Origin: Maylandia zebra
Lineage: Eukaryota; Chordata; Actinopteri; Cichliformes; Cichlidae
Reading direction: 5' to 3'
Length of the DNA stretch: 64,000 bases
NCBI RefSeq assembly: GCF_041146795.1
Contig: NC_135168.1
Coordinates: 41,849,870-41,913,869, forward strand
Shown here: piece after piece, positions 25,184 through 39,015 of the stretch
Numbering within the stretch: the stretch's first letter is position 1
Layout: each line of letters begins with the position of its first letter
The notes under the pieces: generated by a model
Seen by the model: the letters and a program-made list of their open reading frames with translations, nothing else
Told to the model about the DNA's origin: nothing
The model's database searches: none
Translations under genes and position numbers: made by a program

Positions 25184-28100
25184 ATGCCAGGGTCTGGGAG
25201 CGGTTTATTGGTGCAGCGCTGCCTCACCTTCACCACAGGTCTGGTGGAGTGCCTGTGTTTCGCTGGAGCCGTGTTTGGTTGGGCTTCTCTTGTGTTTGTC
25301 CTCAAGGAAGAAGGCTACTTCAGCTCTCTGTGTGTCAACGGCACAGGAGTCAATGGAACACTCGTTTTAGGTCAGTGTGATGTTCTTACCTTCACAACTT
25401 TGAGCAACAATAAGCTTGAAAATGGCTGGAGGATGGAAATTAATCAATCACCTGTTCCTTCTGTCTTTTCTAACTTTTATTTCTGCAGATTGCGCCGGAC
25501 AGGATGAACAGTTCTCGCTTATTTTTACCATTGCGTCTTTTATGAACAACTTTCTGACGCTGCCGAATGGTTTCCTTTTTGATCGGTTTGGTACTACAGT
25601 GACTCGGCTCTACGGAATGTAAGTCCAGCACCTTAAATAGTCAATGAATAATTCTAATCAAGAACATTCATATGAAAAATGTACTCTTATGTGGCACTAA
25701 AAGCCCAACAATCATGTTAAGAGAAATGAAGTGGTAAACTATTAAAGACCACCAATAAGATGTCATAACTTTTGAGCAACAACTGCACAGTGCAACTTTT
25801 AATTAGTTTTTCCTCGAGATGTGATGGTTTATTGAAATTCTGCAGGTAATTCTAATATATCCTGCCCACAAATAAAATGGACTTAAAAAAACCCACAAAA
25901 AAAAACCCCTCCTAACTGCAAAGATCGTCTGTTTTTTAGATAAACAGGCATATTTTGACTAAAATGTTATCCCAGATTTTCCTGACAATTCCAGAGGAAG
26001 GATCCACTCTGTAATAGGACTTTTGCAAAACTTCTGGTCCTTACTGTCATGTTGAATTTCAAGAGTTAAAGTTGGTGGTTAGATGTTTTTATAGCATCTG
26101 TTTTTGAGAGTCCACTTTTAAATTCCATCATCTAGAAAACTACTTGAGAATTTTCTTTTAGGGAAGATATCAGGAATTATTGCGCGGCAAATGTGGAATT
26201 TCAGGCACATAACTCGGATTACCACAGAATGATGGATGCATGACTTTCCTGAAATACTTGGATATCTGATCTGACAGCAGATTTGGAGGCTTGAGGAACC
26301 ACAGTATTTCAGCTTCTCACAAGTTAGGGACGTAAATAAAACAGTCCAAATTAGGTGACTAGTGTCACAAATATTAATATCTGAATTTGACCCCATGACC
26401 TAAATCGAAATGAGCATTATTTTTCTATCTCTGTCTGATCTTTGAGTTTCCTCGTGATTTCTAACAAAAACTCACATTAATGTGCGATAGCCAAAGATTG
26501 TTTTGAAAGTAGAGTAAGGGGAAATATTTTCTTCTGCTGCCAGAGATGCCGTCTAAAGTTCAATCAAATGTCAGATTTAGCAGGGAAGGCAAGAAAATGG
26601 AAAGACGGTTAATCACAGAGTAATGTTTTCTTTTCTCCTCCAGATGCTCAGAATCCAACACTAAGCTGTCATCCCTCCTCAAAGTTAATCATGTAATGGA
26701 ACACCAGACATACCTCTGCAGGGTTCTGCCCCAAATATCTAAATCCACAATAACAGACTGGCACTGAACAGATTCATATGTTTCCAGTTATACAGGGTGG
26801 GGTGAAAATAAATAGCCAAGGAATGCTAGTAGTTGTAGAAGAGGCACCTAGTGCAGATGAGGATGCTTAGGCCAAGAAAAGGAAATTAAAGCTCTCCAAA
26901 CGGCACCAGAAGCACATTTACTTGGTTGTGAGTGATGGTGTGTTAATGTAACGCATCTCAAAACAACCAGTTTGCCAAAGTGCTGCACAGTTATTAGGAC
27001 ACTAATGATCAAGAATTCATCAAATTGTTTTAGCAAATTGTGTGGCACAAATAACAAATGATACTTTTCAATTGCAGATTTCTTTACACCATAGGTACAG
27101 TGATGGTGGCCTTTTCTACTTCAGGTGAGAGTTCTCAAATAAAGATCAGAGTAAATAAATATCAACATGAACACAAATGTTACAGCTGTTATGTTTTTTT
27201 TGTTTTTTCTTTCCCCTTTTTAGCTCTGGCCATCCTGCTCTTCCCAGCTCTCTCCCTCCTGGCTGTGGGTGGCATCTTATTTCTGATGACCAACATGCAG
27301 GTACTGGATCAGTTTAAGATTACTGCTGCGACATCAGGCAGTTTTAATAAATTTTATTATACATTTGACCATTTCTGTAAAAAAAACTCTTATATATTTT
27401 TCTAGAATGTCGGTTTGATCATTTTCCTGTTTGGGAAAGTAAAACCTTTTTTAGACCTGTCACATTTTAAACCTTTAAACCTCTCGACTTCTGAAATGCG
27501 CTTTTGCTTGTGAGCTCTGTGTGTAGATCACCAGAAAGAGCTGGAAAGACACATGATTATAACTTGCTAACTGACTCATCTATGGCCCACTTTGTCAGTA
27601 AAGCATTGTGTGAAGAAAGAGGTTCGACTGTGTGACCTTTTGTGATCTGTGTTCTGTGAATGTAAGACGTTCCACTCTTTCCTCAGGCTATCAGCAAACT
27701 GCAACAAAGCCAAAACACAGAAACCATCTTCACCACACTTTTTTTTTTTTTTTTTTTGCACAAATCCCTCTTGGGGAGGCCACGATGAATTTGAACCACA
27801 TTCTACATTCCCCCTCGAGCAAGACCTACAGCCAAGTGTTTGGACAGTGACAGGTTTTGTAGTTTTGCCTCTGTACACTGGATTTTTAAATCAAACAACT
27901 TGGGTGTCATTTGAAGTGCAGACTTTCAGCTCCAAACCTAACTGACAAACATTAAGCTGTCTCAAGGTTCAGGAGATGGATCGGTGTTCATGCTGTAGCT
28001 CACTGCTGTAAGGCAGCTGCATTTTTCACATTTGGTTTGACTTTGACACGATTTTCACTAAAATTACGTCGGCTCGAGCTGTTATCTACCATAGCACAGA

Positions 28101-31100
28101 ACTTAAAAATAATCTTCAGCTGTGCACACTTGACTCCTAACTGAAAAACTGAACCAAGTTTATCTATTCTCCCCTCCCTTCGTGGGGAAAATAGATAAAC
28201 TTGGTACAAATATTGAATTTGCATTTGGTCGCTGTTCACAGGAACTCTCAGTACAAGAGACGTAATCGCCTTCAGTTGTATCTATCAGTGATAGCAAAAA
28301 CTTTAGGTATGCCCAATGTGTGTTTTTTGTCCAGAAACTTACAATAGACAACAGAAAGATGAATGCAGAGGGGACCAATATCAACTAAGAATTTTAAAGA
28401 GCCCCCACAATAACATTTAATTCAATTTTCCTAAAGGTAGGAAACCTGTTTGGCTCACGTCGCTCCACCATCATCACTCTTTATAACGGGGCGTTTGATT
28501 CTTCCTCAGCACTCTTCCTCGTCATCAAGGTGAGAAACATTTACACACAAAAGAATCAGCAGGATATATTGATGCTGTCTCGTGTAGCAATGATCACCAC
28601 TACATCTCTTCTTCTCCTGCAGCTGTTGCATGAACGTGGCATCGCTCTTCGCTCCTCCTTCCTGTTTCTGTCCGCCTGCAGCGTCGTTCACCTGCTCAGG
28701 ACTTTCTTCTTGCTGCCTCGGAAATTGATTCCATACCCGCTGCCGGATAACTACACATACGGGTATGAATCCACGGCAGACGTCTCAGACGAGTCTGCAC
28801 TTAAAGTACAAAGTGTCATTTTAGAAAAAGGACCATAAGGAGAGGAGGGATGCGCAGTTTTAATCAGTGGGAATGCTGGATAGAAAGCACCTGGATGCAG
28901 AAAAAGTGTGACTGGGTGAATCAGAAATGTTATGTAGTGCATTTCTGCTTGAGCTTTATGCAAGGACCAGTCAGTTCACATTTACAATAGCACTAATGTG
29001 TTTGGAAAGTGCCAAATGTACCTTGCAGCGTGGTTGCTAAAATAAAAACTGCAGTGAAGATGCATGAAATGATCATGCATGAGTTTAATTTTACTTTGAT
29101 TAGTTTGTCTTGTGTTTGTGTTGCTGCCAATGAACAAAACCTGGAGTGGACAAGGAGGGCAGAGTTAGTGCTAAAGGAGAGTGCCATAGCTAAATCAAAA
29201 AGAGGAATCAGTGTAGCACTGCGGTCAGAATAGTTTCCTCATAGAGAGTTCCTGTTTTCATAGGAAACAGATCAAACATGCATCCACTGCTTACTGAGAA
29301 AGCTCTTACTCAGTAAGCTGAGTAAGAGAGCTCTTTACAGCCAATGATGACAAAGGCCCAATGATGAGGACATCAGTTGTATTAAAATCAACAGAACAGT
29401 TAAACCTCAGTATGAGGACAGCCTTTTTTTTTTCTTTTTTTTTTTTTTTTAAATGCACTAGAGTCCCCGCCAATATAAACACAAAGTCTAAAACTGATCA
29501 TAAGAGCAGAAATTTTATAATTGTGCATAATTTTCCTCACCTGTAGCTCAAAAGGTAGAAACGTTTGTCTGCTTATTGACATGCAGACTAGAGGTGCCAG
29601 GAATCAAACCACCAAACTTCCAAAGTATCCTTGAGAAATATACTGAACCCCAAATTGATGCATGTGTCTGAGAGTGAATGCTATGTTAAAGGACTTAGAG
29701 ATAGGAAAACTGACTTGTGTGTATTTGTGTTAGTGGCTGAATGAGGTTTGTAATAAGAAAAAGCTTTGAATGCTCAACTTTTACCTCCCCCCCCCCCCCA
29801 CATCTCCATGCAAACATCCTGCATAATTTAAAATTCCAATAAACTCAATTCATAAAGTAAATGTAAAACAACTCGCTCGGTCCATTCTGTGTGCCGTTAA
29901 CCCCGCTGTGACTTTGACCTCAGGATAACCTGTGGTAAATCGGACAATCGTATTGGTGAGGTGGCGGAAAACGGAGATGCACAGAAGGTAGAGGAAGTGC
30001 CGCTCAACAAGGATGCATCTGCAAAGCAAGGTCTGTGCCCAACTTGGAAAGAAAAAGAATGAACCAATCATACACAGTGCACTTATCCACTGTGATTTTT
30101 TTTTTTTACCTATCTCTTTGCCTTCTTTCCTCATCTCTGTGATCTCCCGTCTCTCTCAGAGAAGAGTTTCCGTGACTGTTTGCTGTCCAGGTTCTTCATG
30201 TGGCATCTGCTTTGGCTGTCAGTGATGCAGCTCAGGCATTACCTGTTCATTGGCACCCTAAACCCCATGCTGCAGAGGCTCACAGCTGGAGAGTCCTCAC
30301 TGGGTAATCGCACAAACACCACATCACTCAGTCTCAGCTCTAAGCACTTGAATGTAATTTTACTAAATCAACATGCGTTAGGTACTTTGAAAATGCATCA
30401 GTGTCTAAATTCTGCTTCATTAATAAACTGGCTTATCTTACACAGTAAGTGCAGTGATTTACAAACTAAAACTCCATGTTTTTGATGCCTTTTGAACCAT
30501 CATGTCTCATATTTTGGTGGACTCTGCCTTTTATCCATTTTGTTTGTGTCCCTGCAGTGAGTCAGTACACCAATGCCTTTGCGATCACCCAGCTATGTGG
30601 CGTGCTGTGTGCTCCCTGGAACGGCCTCATTATGGACAGACACAAGGGCAAACCACGAGCTGAAGGTAACACCATGACTCTAATACTGATGTAGAATAAA
30701 AGACAACACCTCCCATCCCTGTGTGGATTGAATAATTTTCATGAATTCATTCAGTGATGGGTTTACATGAGATGCTGTCATGGTTTAGTTTTTGTGCATG
30801 CTATTTAAACTAGTCTTTTTATACCTTGTTTGAAGTTTTGTTTAAGTTTTACTTTATTTCAGACTAATGATAGGGGAGAAGAAAGGAAACTTGCATACAG
30901 TATATAAAGATTTGTCCACTTTAATCTTCAGTCTCATCTGAAGAGAGACCCTCAGGCTGGCTGCAGATTCATAAAGAGCGACATGCACACTTCAGTCATT
31001 ATTGTGTTTGTAGGGGAGAGCGAGCAGGAAGTGGACCTGCGGGCGACGGTGCTTTCTCTCTTCCTGACGGCCCTGCAGTGCCTGTTGTTTTCCATTTGTG

Positions 31101-31763
31101 CCTCCACCCCATACCTGCCTCTTCAGTACCTCACCTTCATCCTGCAGGTGCTCAACCGCTCCTTCCTCTATGGCGGCAACGCGGCCTTCATCAGTGTGGC
31201 GTGAGTATCAAACATGCACGCTAATCAATGAATAGTTTACATTTCACAGCACTCTTTCAACACAACTGTAACTCCATGAAATATTTCTGATATTTAATGA
31301 AACACAAAAGATAAGAAATCTGTGGTTTAAAAAAGATAACACATAAAACACATATCTTAGTGATGACTCATCCATCAAAACAGTGAAAAAACAATAACAA
31401 AAGAGAAACTTATCAGAAAGAATTGTTTTTGATGAGGCATGTAATTTTTTTTTTTTGTTTGTTTTTAAATAAGCCAACCTCTATATACACATGTGCATAG
31501 AGGCAGGCAGGTTTACACACTGGTCTTTAAAAATGTTTAGAGGAGAGCATTACTCAGCATTTCCTCTTTAGATCACTAGATGGCAGTATATAACAGCTGT
31601 GTTTATAACATGAAGCATTTCATTCATCCAAATTTGGGATATGCTTTTGCTACAGCAGTTAAAATGAAGTCAAACACAGCAAATTAAAATAAATTATTTT
31701 AGTAAGTAGAGTAATGCCTAAAAGCGAAATCTTACAAAATAGCTAGTTTGTATTTTGGAAACT

Positions 31764-31795
<32 letters not shown>

Positions 31796-32951
31796 GGCAA
31801 TCTCGTCTCTGGTTTACAAAGGTTGGTCAAAGAAAGGGAAAACATCCATTGTGCTGCAGTTCTCTGGGTGAAAATTAATAAAAATTAGTAACCCCAGGTG
31901 TGTAAATAGATCTAGATCATAAGAGGAGAAAAGTAATTCAAATACCTCAAACCTCTTGCCACGGCCAAAGTACTCAGAAGAGCATCTCAGCAGCAGCAGA
32001 AGACCACGCAGTGGCCTCTCCTGTCAGCTAAGAACAGGAAGCTGAGGCTGCAGTTTACAATAGAAGAACACAAGACTGGAAAAACATTGAGTCTAAACTC
32101 TTGAAGTCAGAATTAGATGTAAACAACATGAAAGCATGGATCAGCAGTTCAGGCTGGTGGTGGATTTTCTTGGCAGACTTTGGGCCCATTAGTACCAGTT
32201 TAGCATCATTTAAATACCTTGTTAGTAGTATAAATCTAAATTTAAAAAATGAATGTATTAAAAAAAACCAAATATATTAAATACTTAATCAACAAAAGTG
32301 AAGTCAGCAGAACAAATAATGCATTGTAGGAAGCTGCTGCATGAGTAATAAGTGCTCAGTCTGTACAGAGGGGGACCAGGATGGTCTATAAGTTTGTTCA
32401 GTGACATCATCTCTACCACAGCTTCATATTTTTAAATGCATCAAAGGGTCTTTAATGTTAGCTGCTGACAAGTAAATGTATACAAATGCTCTTAGACTGC
32501 ATGTAAATATAGTATACTTGTAATAAGTAATTATTTCCACATTATTGCTGCCTGTCCTGGTTAAATAATTCTTGTGTGATCTCCTTCCTCCTTACTTTCT
32601 CGCTCTGTGTGTTTAGTTTCCCATCCTGCCACTTTGGGAAGCTGTATGGTCTGGTCATGGCTCTGTCTGCGGTGTTTTCGCTGCTGCAGTATCCCTGCTT
32701 TGCTCTGGTTAAAGTCTTGGATGGGGATCCGTTATATGTAAATACATTTTTATGATCTATCCTTGCTCCTTATCTCATCCTTTCTCTCCTCACATCTTCA
32801 TCATTTTTTTTCTCCATTTTTTTTCCAGGTGAACATTGGTCTGACACTGCTCAGCCTGCTGGCCTTCATCCACCCCCTCTCAGTCTACCTGCACTGTCGA
32901 AGTGTTTCCTCCCAGCGGGTCAAGAATAAAGCCATGACGCAGTCTTCTTAA
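25184..32951 (+). CDS. slc43a3: Solute carrier family 43 member 3 (equilibrative nucleobase transporter ENBT1), complete
   Basis: Twelve coding exons: 25184-25370, 25489-25618, 27078-27124, 27224-27300, 28437-28529, 28623-28762, 29924-30030, 30160-30303, 30558-30665, 31014-31200, 32617-32737 and 32829-32951. All are GT-AG with consistent phases and sum to 487 aa plus TAA; mammalian SLC43A3 is about 490. It is a major-facilitator plasma-membrane protein with 12 expected helices. Helix 1 lies at about residues 14-40, and a first outer loop carries two N-glycosylation sequons (NGT at 52 and 57). After helix 2 comes the MFS loop motif [10 protein letters not shown]. The central cytoplasmic loop, mostly from the seventh exon, is acidic and variable ([20 protein letters not shown]). 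In mammals the protein carries purine nucleobases such as adenine by facilitated diffusion; that function is by homology. Human SLC43A3 is next to RTN4RL2, as here. Introns hold a SINE, a Tc1 fragment and several T-runs. Confidence 0.94.
28153..28205. repeat. 22-bp inverted repeat (one mismatch) in slc43a3 intron 4
   Basis: Left arm 28153-28174 begins ACCAAGTTTATCTATT; right arm 28184-28205 ends ATAGATAAACTTGGT; the loop is 9 bases. The arms pair at 21 of 22 positions. No transposon context is seen. Confidence 0.9.
29535..29715 (+). mobile_element. tRNA-derived SINE, diverged, in slc43a3 intron 6
   Basis: cctgtagctcaaaaggtaga matches the A-box region of a tRNA promoter, and ggtgccaggaatcaaaccac lies where the B box should be. 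The body continues atccttgagaaatatactgaacccc, matching the common teleost SINE 'atccttgagcaagacactgaacccc'. The 3' tail is eroded. Confidence 0.65.
31950..32215 (+). mobile_element. Tc1-like transposon internal fragment in slc43a3 intron 10
   Basis: agcagcagaagaccacgcag, ctgtcagctaagaacaggaa, aacatgaaagcatggatcag and tttcttggcagactttgggcc are in the order of the same Tc1-like transposase gene seen at 16128-16790. Here the middle part is retained and both ends are lost. Confidence 0.75.
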
Positions 32952-35690
32952 AGTCTGTACAGTAACTCATTCTTATAAGTTTACTACCAGTGAGAATTAC
33001 CTCTTCAACTTGTTTCATGTGGTTAAAGTGCTATTTCCACATTCCTGACAGGAAGTATTTGTTTGCTCTTTAGGCTCTGTACTGAAATAATGATAGAAGC
33101 TGATTTTTCTTAAAACTACAAATGGTCTTTTTCTTTGAGGATCACCAAAGTTTGCATCTTATATTAGTGAGATCTCCTCTTAATCAATGACTGTGCTTAT
33201 ATAATTATATGGGGCTTTACTTTCACCGCACCAATAATCTGCTTGTCTGCATTTTGGTGCTATTGCCTGTTTTTCCTTTGCAGACGTTCATTTTAATAAT
33301 TTCCCCAGCTACTGATTTGCTCAAATTAATTGTGTGTTTTTTTTTTTTTTTGTTTTTTTTTTTTCACACTCACATGATTCTCACTTTATATTAACACACA
33401 CCTCCACAGCAGTGCAAATGTAGCTATAGACCAGCACTGAAACAGCAACCAAACCTTACACATCATCTGTCAAACACAGTTCTTTGAATATTCATAAAAA
33501 TCATCTCAAATGTACTTAAAACAAAACTGCTGCTCGGCCCGTTTTATTAATATTTGCATCGTTTTGCTTTAGATTGAATCTACTGAAAGACAGAGCCTGA
33601 AGAACAACAAAGCATTCAGATACTAACTTTACTGGCTGTTCTTTTTTTCTTTTCTTTTTTTTTACGTACCATAAGTTGGCTGTAAATGAATTTCAGATTG
33701 TAAAGTGTGCATTCGCAAAGCTTTGTGTATGCCCAGTGCAAAAATGACTATCTGTCATAGAAAAGATTCTGCTCTGCAGCTTTTTAACTCCCTTTTGCAA
33801 TTTCAGAGTTTAAGCAGGCTCTGAGCTGCTGTCTCTGAAGCATGTAAACAAACCGATGGTGCTAATGTGTCCTTTTCTCTAATCCTGCTTTACCGTCCGT
33901 TTCTGTAATCATGCTGGCTGCCCTAATAATATATGTGCAAAAACTATGACATGTCTTGATTCTTGTTTTAATGCACTTTTATTATTACATCCTTTTTTTT
34001 TCTTTTCTTTCAAACAATTGCTAGATTGTTGGCAAGATACTGAAGGTATGCATGGATTTGCATAAAAACTAAATGAAGTTACAAAGTTTTCTATGAAGTT
34101 ACTATAAAAGTAAGGATTCCATGAAATTGGGGGAGATTATAATTTTGCAAGTACACATCAGATTGAAACAAGGTGAAATATAATTTTTATTTTCCTGAGC
34201 AAATATGAAAGTAACTTGGGTCCAGATGAAGTCTTGGATCCAGGGGCTCTGTTCACACATTGTATGGAGGGAATTCCAGCCTTGGCAGAGAAATGCTTTC
34301 AACAAATACACTGCTTTTTTTTGTTTTTAAATATTGTGTCATTGCTCCAGTGTGAACATCTTCAACTTCTCTCTCTGTGTTGTGTTTTATGTGTTTTTAC
34401 CTCTAATGAGTAAAGGACCAACAGTGTGGCTATAGTGAGAACATAAGGGACATTTGGGAACAAAAGCAATAATTGTAAGCTCGTTCTTGGCTTTGAGCTA
34501 TTTATTTAAGGAATGTCTTGACAGTACGTCAAAAACATGGTTGAGGGAAGTGGAGAGTATAAAAACTACTTTGCCATCTGCTTGCTTCAGTGCACATGGT
34601 ACAAACTGCACTGACATCATGACAATAATCAACAGTAAGGGATGCTTGTTTGCGTCCAGGATGTGAATTTTCAGGTGTTCAGTGTGGAGGAGCGTGGTTT
34701 CCTTTTTATTTTATTTTTATTTTTTTTAAATGTGTTGTACCTGGTAATGTTGACATGTGAAGGATGTTAAAGGGAATGTCTCCTATAGTGTTTGTTTCAG
34801 ACTCTAAGTATTTTTCTGAAGTGTTAAGAGGTAGTAATAATATTGAAATTTGCATGTAAACAGTACTGTGCAAAAGTGTTTACCCATCGCTCGTTTCTTT
34901 ATATTTTGCAAGCTCTTCTTTCAATATCGGCTGCCTTTTGCTCCTTTCTCTGTCAAGATGATCCCACACTGCCTCATAGTGAGGTTCAGGCTCTGGGAAG
35001 GTCAGTGACTGACAGTGCTCAACTGTGCCTTTTTTGTTTTTTCACTTTATCAGGTATGCTTTTACTGCACTGCCAGTGTGCTTGGAATCTTTGTTTGGCT
35101 GAAAAACGAAGCTGTTGACAAGATGTTTTCCAGATGTATCGCACGTAGGAATAAAATAGATTTACATTTTTCTATGGTCAAAATTTCACAAATCATGACA
35201 ACACTTCACCATGCCGAGATGTGCCAAGTTTTTACATAGTAACGCTAGGGTTTCCTTGTTGGTGCAAATTTTTTTTATAAATATACCTTATCAAACCATT
35301 ATCTTGGGCATTTTATTTGTAGGTTAGACTGCTCAAAGCCACCTTTAAAATAAATAAATCTGAGCTCTTGGAAGCAATCTAAAGAAACTACTCCAGACTT
35401 TGCACTGTCTTAACCTACAAACTTCTTTTTTTCAGCAACAAAGTCTTTTGATATTATCTATAGTATAGTAAAGGGAATTCATATTAGCCTTGAATGCAGT
35501 TTCAGTTTTTAACTGTGGTGAAACTGTTATATCCTCATGTGCAGGTGCCAAAGAGATAGAAAGTGCAATTATGATGTAAAGAAACCTATGAGACATGTCC
35601 AGTATATGTATATTTTACATGCACATATCCAATACTATATTTCAATAAATGTGACAATTAGTGGCTTTTTGTCCTTGATTTATTGAATGT
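32952..35690 (+). other. 3' flank of slc43a3, possible long 3' UTR
   Basis: No coding exon is seen. AATAAA hexamers lie at 35150-35155 and 35644-35649. The second is followed by a T/G-rich stretch (ggctttttgtccttg) that fits a cleavage site, so a 2.7-kb 3' UTR is possible. An earlier end cannot be excluded. Confidence 0.4.
34859..34920 (+). repeat. Terminus of a DNA-transposon-like repeat
   Basis: acagtactgtgcaaaagtgttt is a familiar teleost transposon end. Its reverse complement resembles the repeat end at 20165-20192. Only a short piece is recognisable. Confidence 0.4.
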
Positions 35691-35748
35691 TTTGTCTGTT
35701 GCTTGAATACTTGACCAAATGATGTATTATTGCAATATGTTTCTAAAG

Positions 35749-35750
<2 letters not shown>

Positions 35751-35791
<41 letters not shown>

Positions 35792-35801
35792 TGAGAGAGA
35801 G
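35751..35801 (+). repeat. (GT)n microsatellite followed by (GA)-rich tract
   Basis: Seventeen GT units are seen directly, followed by gagagagtgagagagaga. Confidence 0.95.
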
Positions 35802-37305
35802 ATATAATTATACATTATTTAGGATTTAAAGCAACAAATAAACCACTAGATATATTAAATGAATAATTGAAGACCATCACTGAAAATAATTGGCACCTGC
35901 TCAGCCAGGTTTGGTTTATTTATGGTGATGAAGACTGGGTCATTGTGTGACCTTAGTCTTTTTTTTTTTTTTTTTTTTTTTAAGTTTGAAAAACTAAACA
36001 TGCTGCCATCATTGTGGTGCGTTGTATGGGAGAAAGGACCATCTACCAGGATAGGAGGCTTCTGTTCCACATTTTTCTCTTTTAATTTGACAGATGTTGC
36101 GTGCTCCCCATCTCTATGGCACTGAAAGGCTAAGGAGGTGGAATTGCCATGTGTAAAAGCATGAAGTATTGAGGCTTTTCACATGCGATGGCTCTGTGGT
36201 TGCCTGACAGCAAAAAGATCATTATGTGTTTTAGCTTCAAAGCATGCTACCTTAATTCGCTTGTCACTGCTGTGCACTTGAGGAAAGAGAGCTGCAAAGT
36301 TGCTGTTCTGTTTATAAAACTCATGATGCATTAAACAGCTTTATAAACTGAATATTAGATCTTCAGTTTGCTGCTGCAGAATTAAAGACTAACATTAGGA
36401 AATCAATCTCAAGACTACACACCTGGAAAGAATGCTGTTAGTCCAAACAGAAGACAAGTGAAGGGTTTTAACATGAAATGAGACAGATTCTTACAGTATA
36501 TAGTAACCATTTGTACATAGTATAGGATTTTGGCTTTTTGTGCACAGTTTTCATTTATTTTTTCCATTTTTATTTTTAAATCTAATTCACTTTTTCTTCC
36601 TGTCCATGTGCTGCTGTATGTAACAAGTGAATTTCCCAGTTTGGGATTAAATAAAAGCTGCCTATTCTGCTAATTTAAAACATCAAAGCTAACAGGTGTG
36701 AACCAGTTTGTGTGTAAGAACTTTTATGAATCCTTGGTTTCAAACGGCCTCTGTTTGGATGAGATGCATCCAGAAATTTGGGACGTGCTCAAAATATGTG
36801 ACCAGCACAATATGTGACAGAACAGCATAAAATAGAATTACAAATAGTGAGCTCATCAGACCTGTAAGGGTAGACCGTGCATTACCTGCTGCCAGCACAC
36901 ATCCTGAAGCCCCGAGGATACTGTCAGAGGTCAAACGGCAGAGTGAGCAATGTAGTTGCCATCTTTAGAAGAAGGTGGTGCATGTTTGCATGAAACAAAC
37001 CAGAGTTTGTTAATGTCAGAGAAGTGTTGTGCTCAATCTGTTGAAAACAGATCTGATATCACTTCACACCTGCAAGATTCACGGCAGCCTTGGAGGACAG
37101 CATGACTTCTCCAGTCATACTCATACTGTTGGCAATCCGGGTGGCAGTTGCCATGTTTTTGTGGGAAGTGCTGAGATTTCAGATGGGGAAGAATACTTGG
37201 GGAAAATCTCTGGCACCTGAAATAACAGGGACACTCCCCCACACCTGCTGTGCCCTGAAATTAAAAATAAAACTTGATGCTACTGAACAAAGTCTTTCAC
37301 ATCAA
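35802..37305. other. Intergenic, no gene seen
   Basis: No supported exon. It contains a T-run at 35958-35981. An AATAAA is present near 36648 without an assignable upstream gene. Confidence 0.4.
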
Positions 37306-37331
37306 GTGTGTGTGTGTGTGTGTGTGTGTGT
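37306..37331 (+). repeat. (GT)n microsatellite
   Basis: Thirteen GT units are seen directly. Confidence 0.95.
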
Positions 37332-37952
37332 ATACGCAGTGTGTATGCACATGGTGACAGGTTCTTCCCTTGCATCCATGCATCTGCGTCATTGATGATC
37401 ACAACCTCAGCATCTCGCCAAATTAAAAATACAGACTTGCATAAATGAGTGACAGAAATAGGAGCGAGAGCGGGAGGAGTGGAAGATAAAAATAAGGTTG
37501 TCTGTTAATGAGGTGAATTGTGTGCACTAATCAATATGAATATGTTCTCGAGACAGAGGATGTCTTATATGAACACACAGATTTAATAGGCGACCTCAAG
37601 CTGTGCCAACTAAATTGTGTCGCTCTCTGTGATTGGTCCAACAAGAGAAAAACATGTTAAGGCCTCACATTGTCAGCCTTTATCTGCTGTCTCCCATCTG
37701 CTATGGCAGCTAATAGGAAAACAGTTTATGCCTGAAACTGAATGAATAAGTGTCTCATCAGGCTCCATCATCTACTCTGAGCTTAGAGTTGCAGCACTAA
37801 ACAAACTGTTCAAGGCTGTGAGGTCCCTGGTCTCTTAATGGGACATCAGACATGGCCAAAAAATGATGGATGCCTCTGTTTATATACTCTTTATGGATGG
37901 AAAGTACATTTATTTAAGTGCTGTACTAAAAGTATTGAGGCTCTTGTGGCCA

Positions 37953-38050
37953 GGGGCGGATCTACAGGGATAGCATGGGGTGGCAAGTGCCATCATATAA
38001 TGATCTCATGCCACCCTAGTTTTGCTTATCACAATGCTGTTTACTAAAAA
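37953..38050 (+). repeat. Possible hAT-like terminus fragment
   Basis: caggggcggatctacaggg resembles a common teleost hAT terminus (CAGGGGCGGATCTA). I found no matching right end and no target duplication, so only a fragment or chance match is claimed. Confidence 0.3.
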
Positions 38051-38714
38051 TAAGCTAGCATTAACACTTTGAGCCTGGCTACAATTAACACTGAATATAA
38101 ATTCTAAAAGTGAATATACTGAATGACTGATGTAGGATGACATAGGAACAAGCTGCAGCCAGGCTGAGTCTTTTATTTTGTTTTTTAATTTTATTGATAG
38201 ACCACTAATATATATATATGATTAAAAAATCTATATACATGATGATCTTTTTTGAATACTGTTGACATGTTTAGTGCAGGAAGAAACAATAAAAAGGGCA
38301 TTTTCAGTTGTTTTGTTTTGTGTGCCAGTGAGGGTACCAGTGAATGTCACAGTACCTGCCAAAAAGCCACCAAAGGCAACGTAAACACTGTCTCGAGGTG
38401 GAAACCAGGAGGAGTGATACACCTCCTGTTGTTTAGGCCTCCGGTGTGCACCTCTGTCTTGTAGTGGACAAACTAATTTTGTGTGTCATGTGTGGCATCT
38501 TATTGTGACAGACGATTGTTCTCTAATTTTAGTTTTACCTTGTGACTTACCTTGTTTCCTTTTTTACTTTCTCACACTCGTTGACTCTGGAGTTTGTCCC
38601 TTAATTGAACTCACTTGGAACACATTATATAAGGACTGCACTCACGTTCAGCTCACTCTTTTCACTCCCAGGGGCAGCAGCTGAGGTGTGTTTGGTTTGT
38701 TCTTCTGAGTTTAA

Positions 38715-39015
38715 ACCTTAAGTGAGTGACTTGACCGTGGTGCAGGAGGTTGGGAAGCGCATCTGTAACTGGAAGGTTGCCGGTTTGATCCCTGGGCTCT
38801 CTTTCCTGGTTGTTGCGTCCTTGGGCAAGACACTTTACCCTACCGCCTACTGGTGTTAGCCAGAGGGGCCGATGGCGCGATATGGCAGCCTCACTTCTGT
38901 CAGTCTGCCCCAGAGCAGCTGTGGGTACAACTGTAGTGTATGAATGTGAGAGTAAATGAATAATGGAATTGCGCTTTGGGTGCCTTGAAAAGCGCTATAT
39001 AAATCCAATCCATTA
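38715..39015 (+). mobile_element. tRNA-derived SINE, nearly full length
   Basis: A B-box-like ggttgccggtttgatccctg lies about 60 bases into the element. A conserved body follows (ttgggcaagacactttaccc, ggggccgatggcgcgatatggcagcctc, cccagagcagctgtgggtacaactgtag). It ends with the LINE-related tail gcgctttgggtgccttgaaaagcgctatataaatcc and a short (ATT)n. The tail matches the fragment at 61490-61570. A teleost SINE of RNA polymerase III type is well supported; the subfamily is not assigned. Confidence 0.82.

Noticed and set aside
29535-29715. tRNA-like A and B boxes
   Set aside because: The boxes belong to SINEs (also at 38715-39015); no cloverleaf with an anticodon arm and CCA-ready end could be drawn, so no tRNA gene is called.
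37029-37395. Overlapping short reading frames on both strands near the GT microsatellite
   Set aside because: No splice partners or recognisable protein motif were found; the longest runs into the GT repeat.
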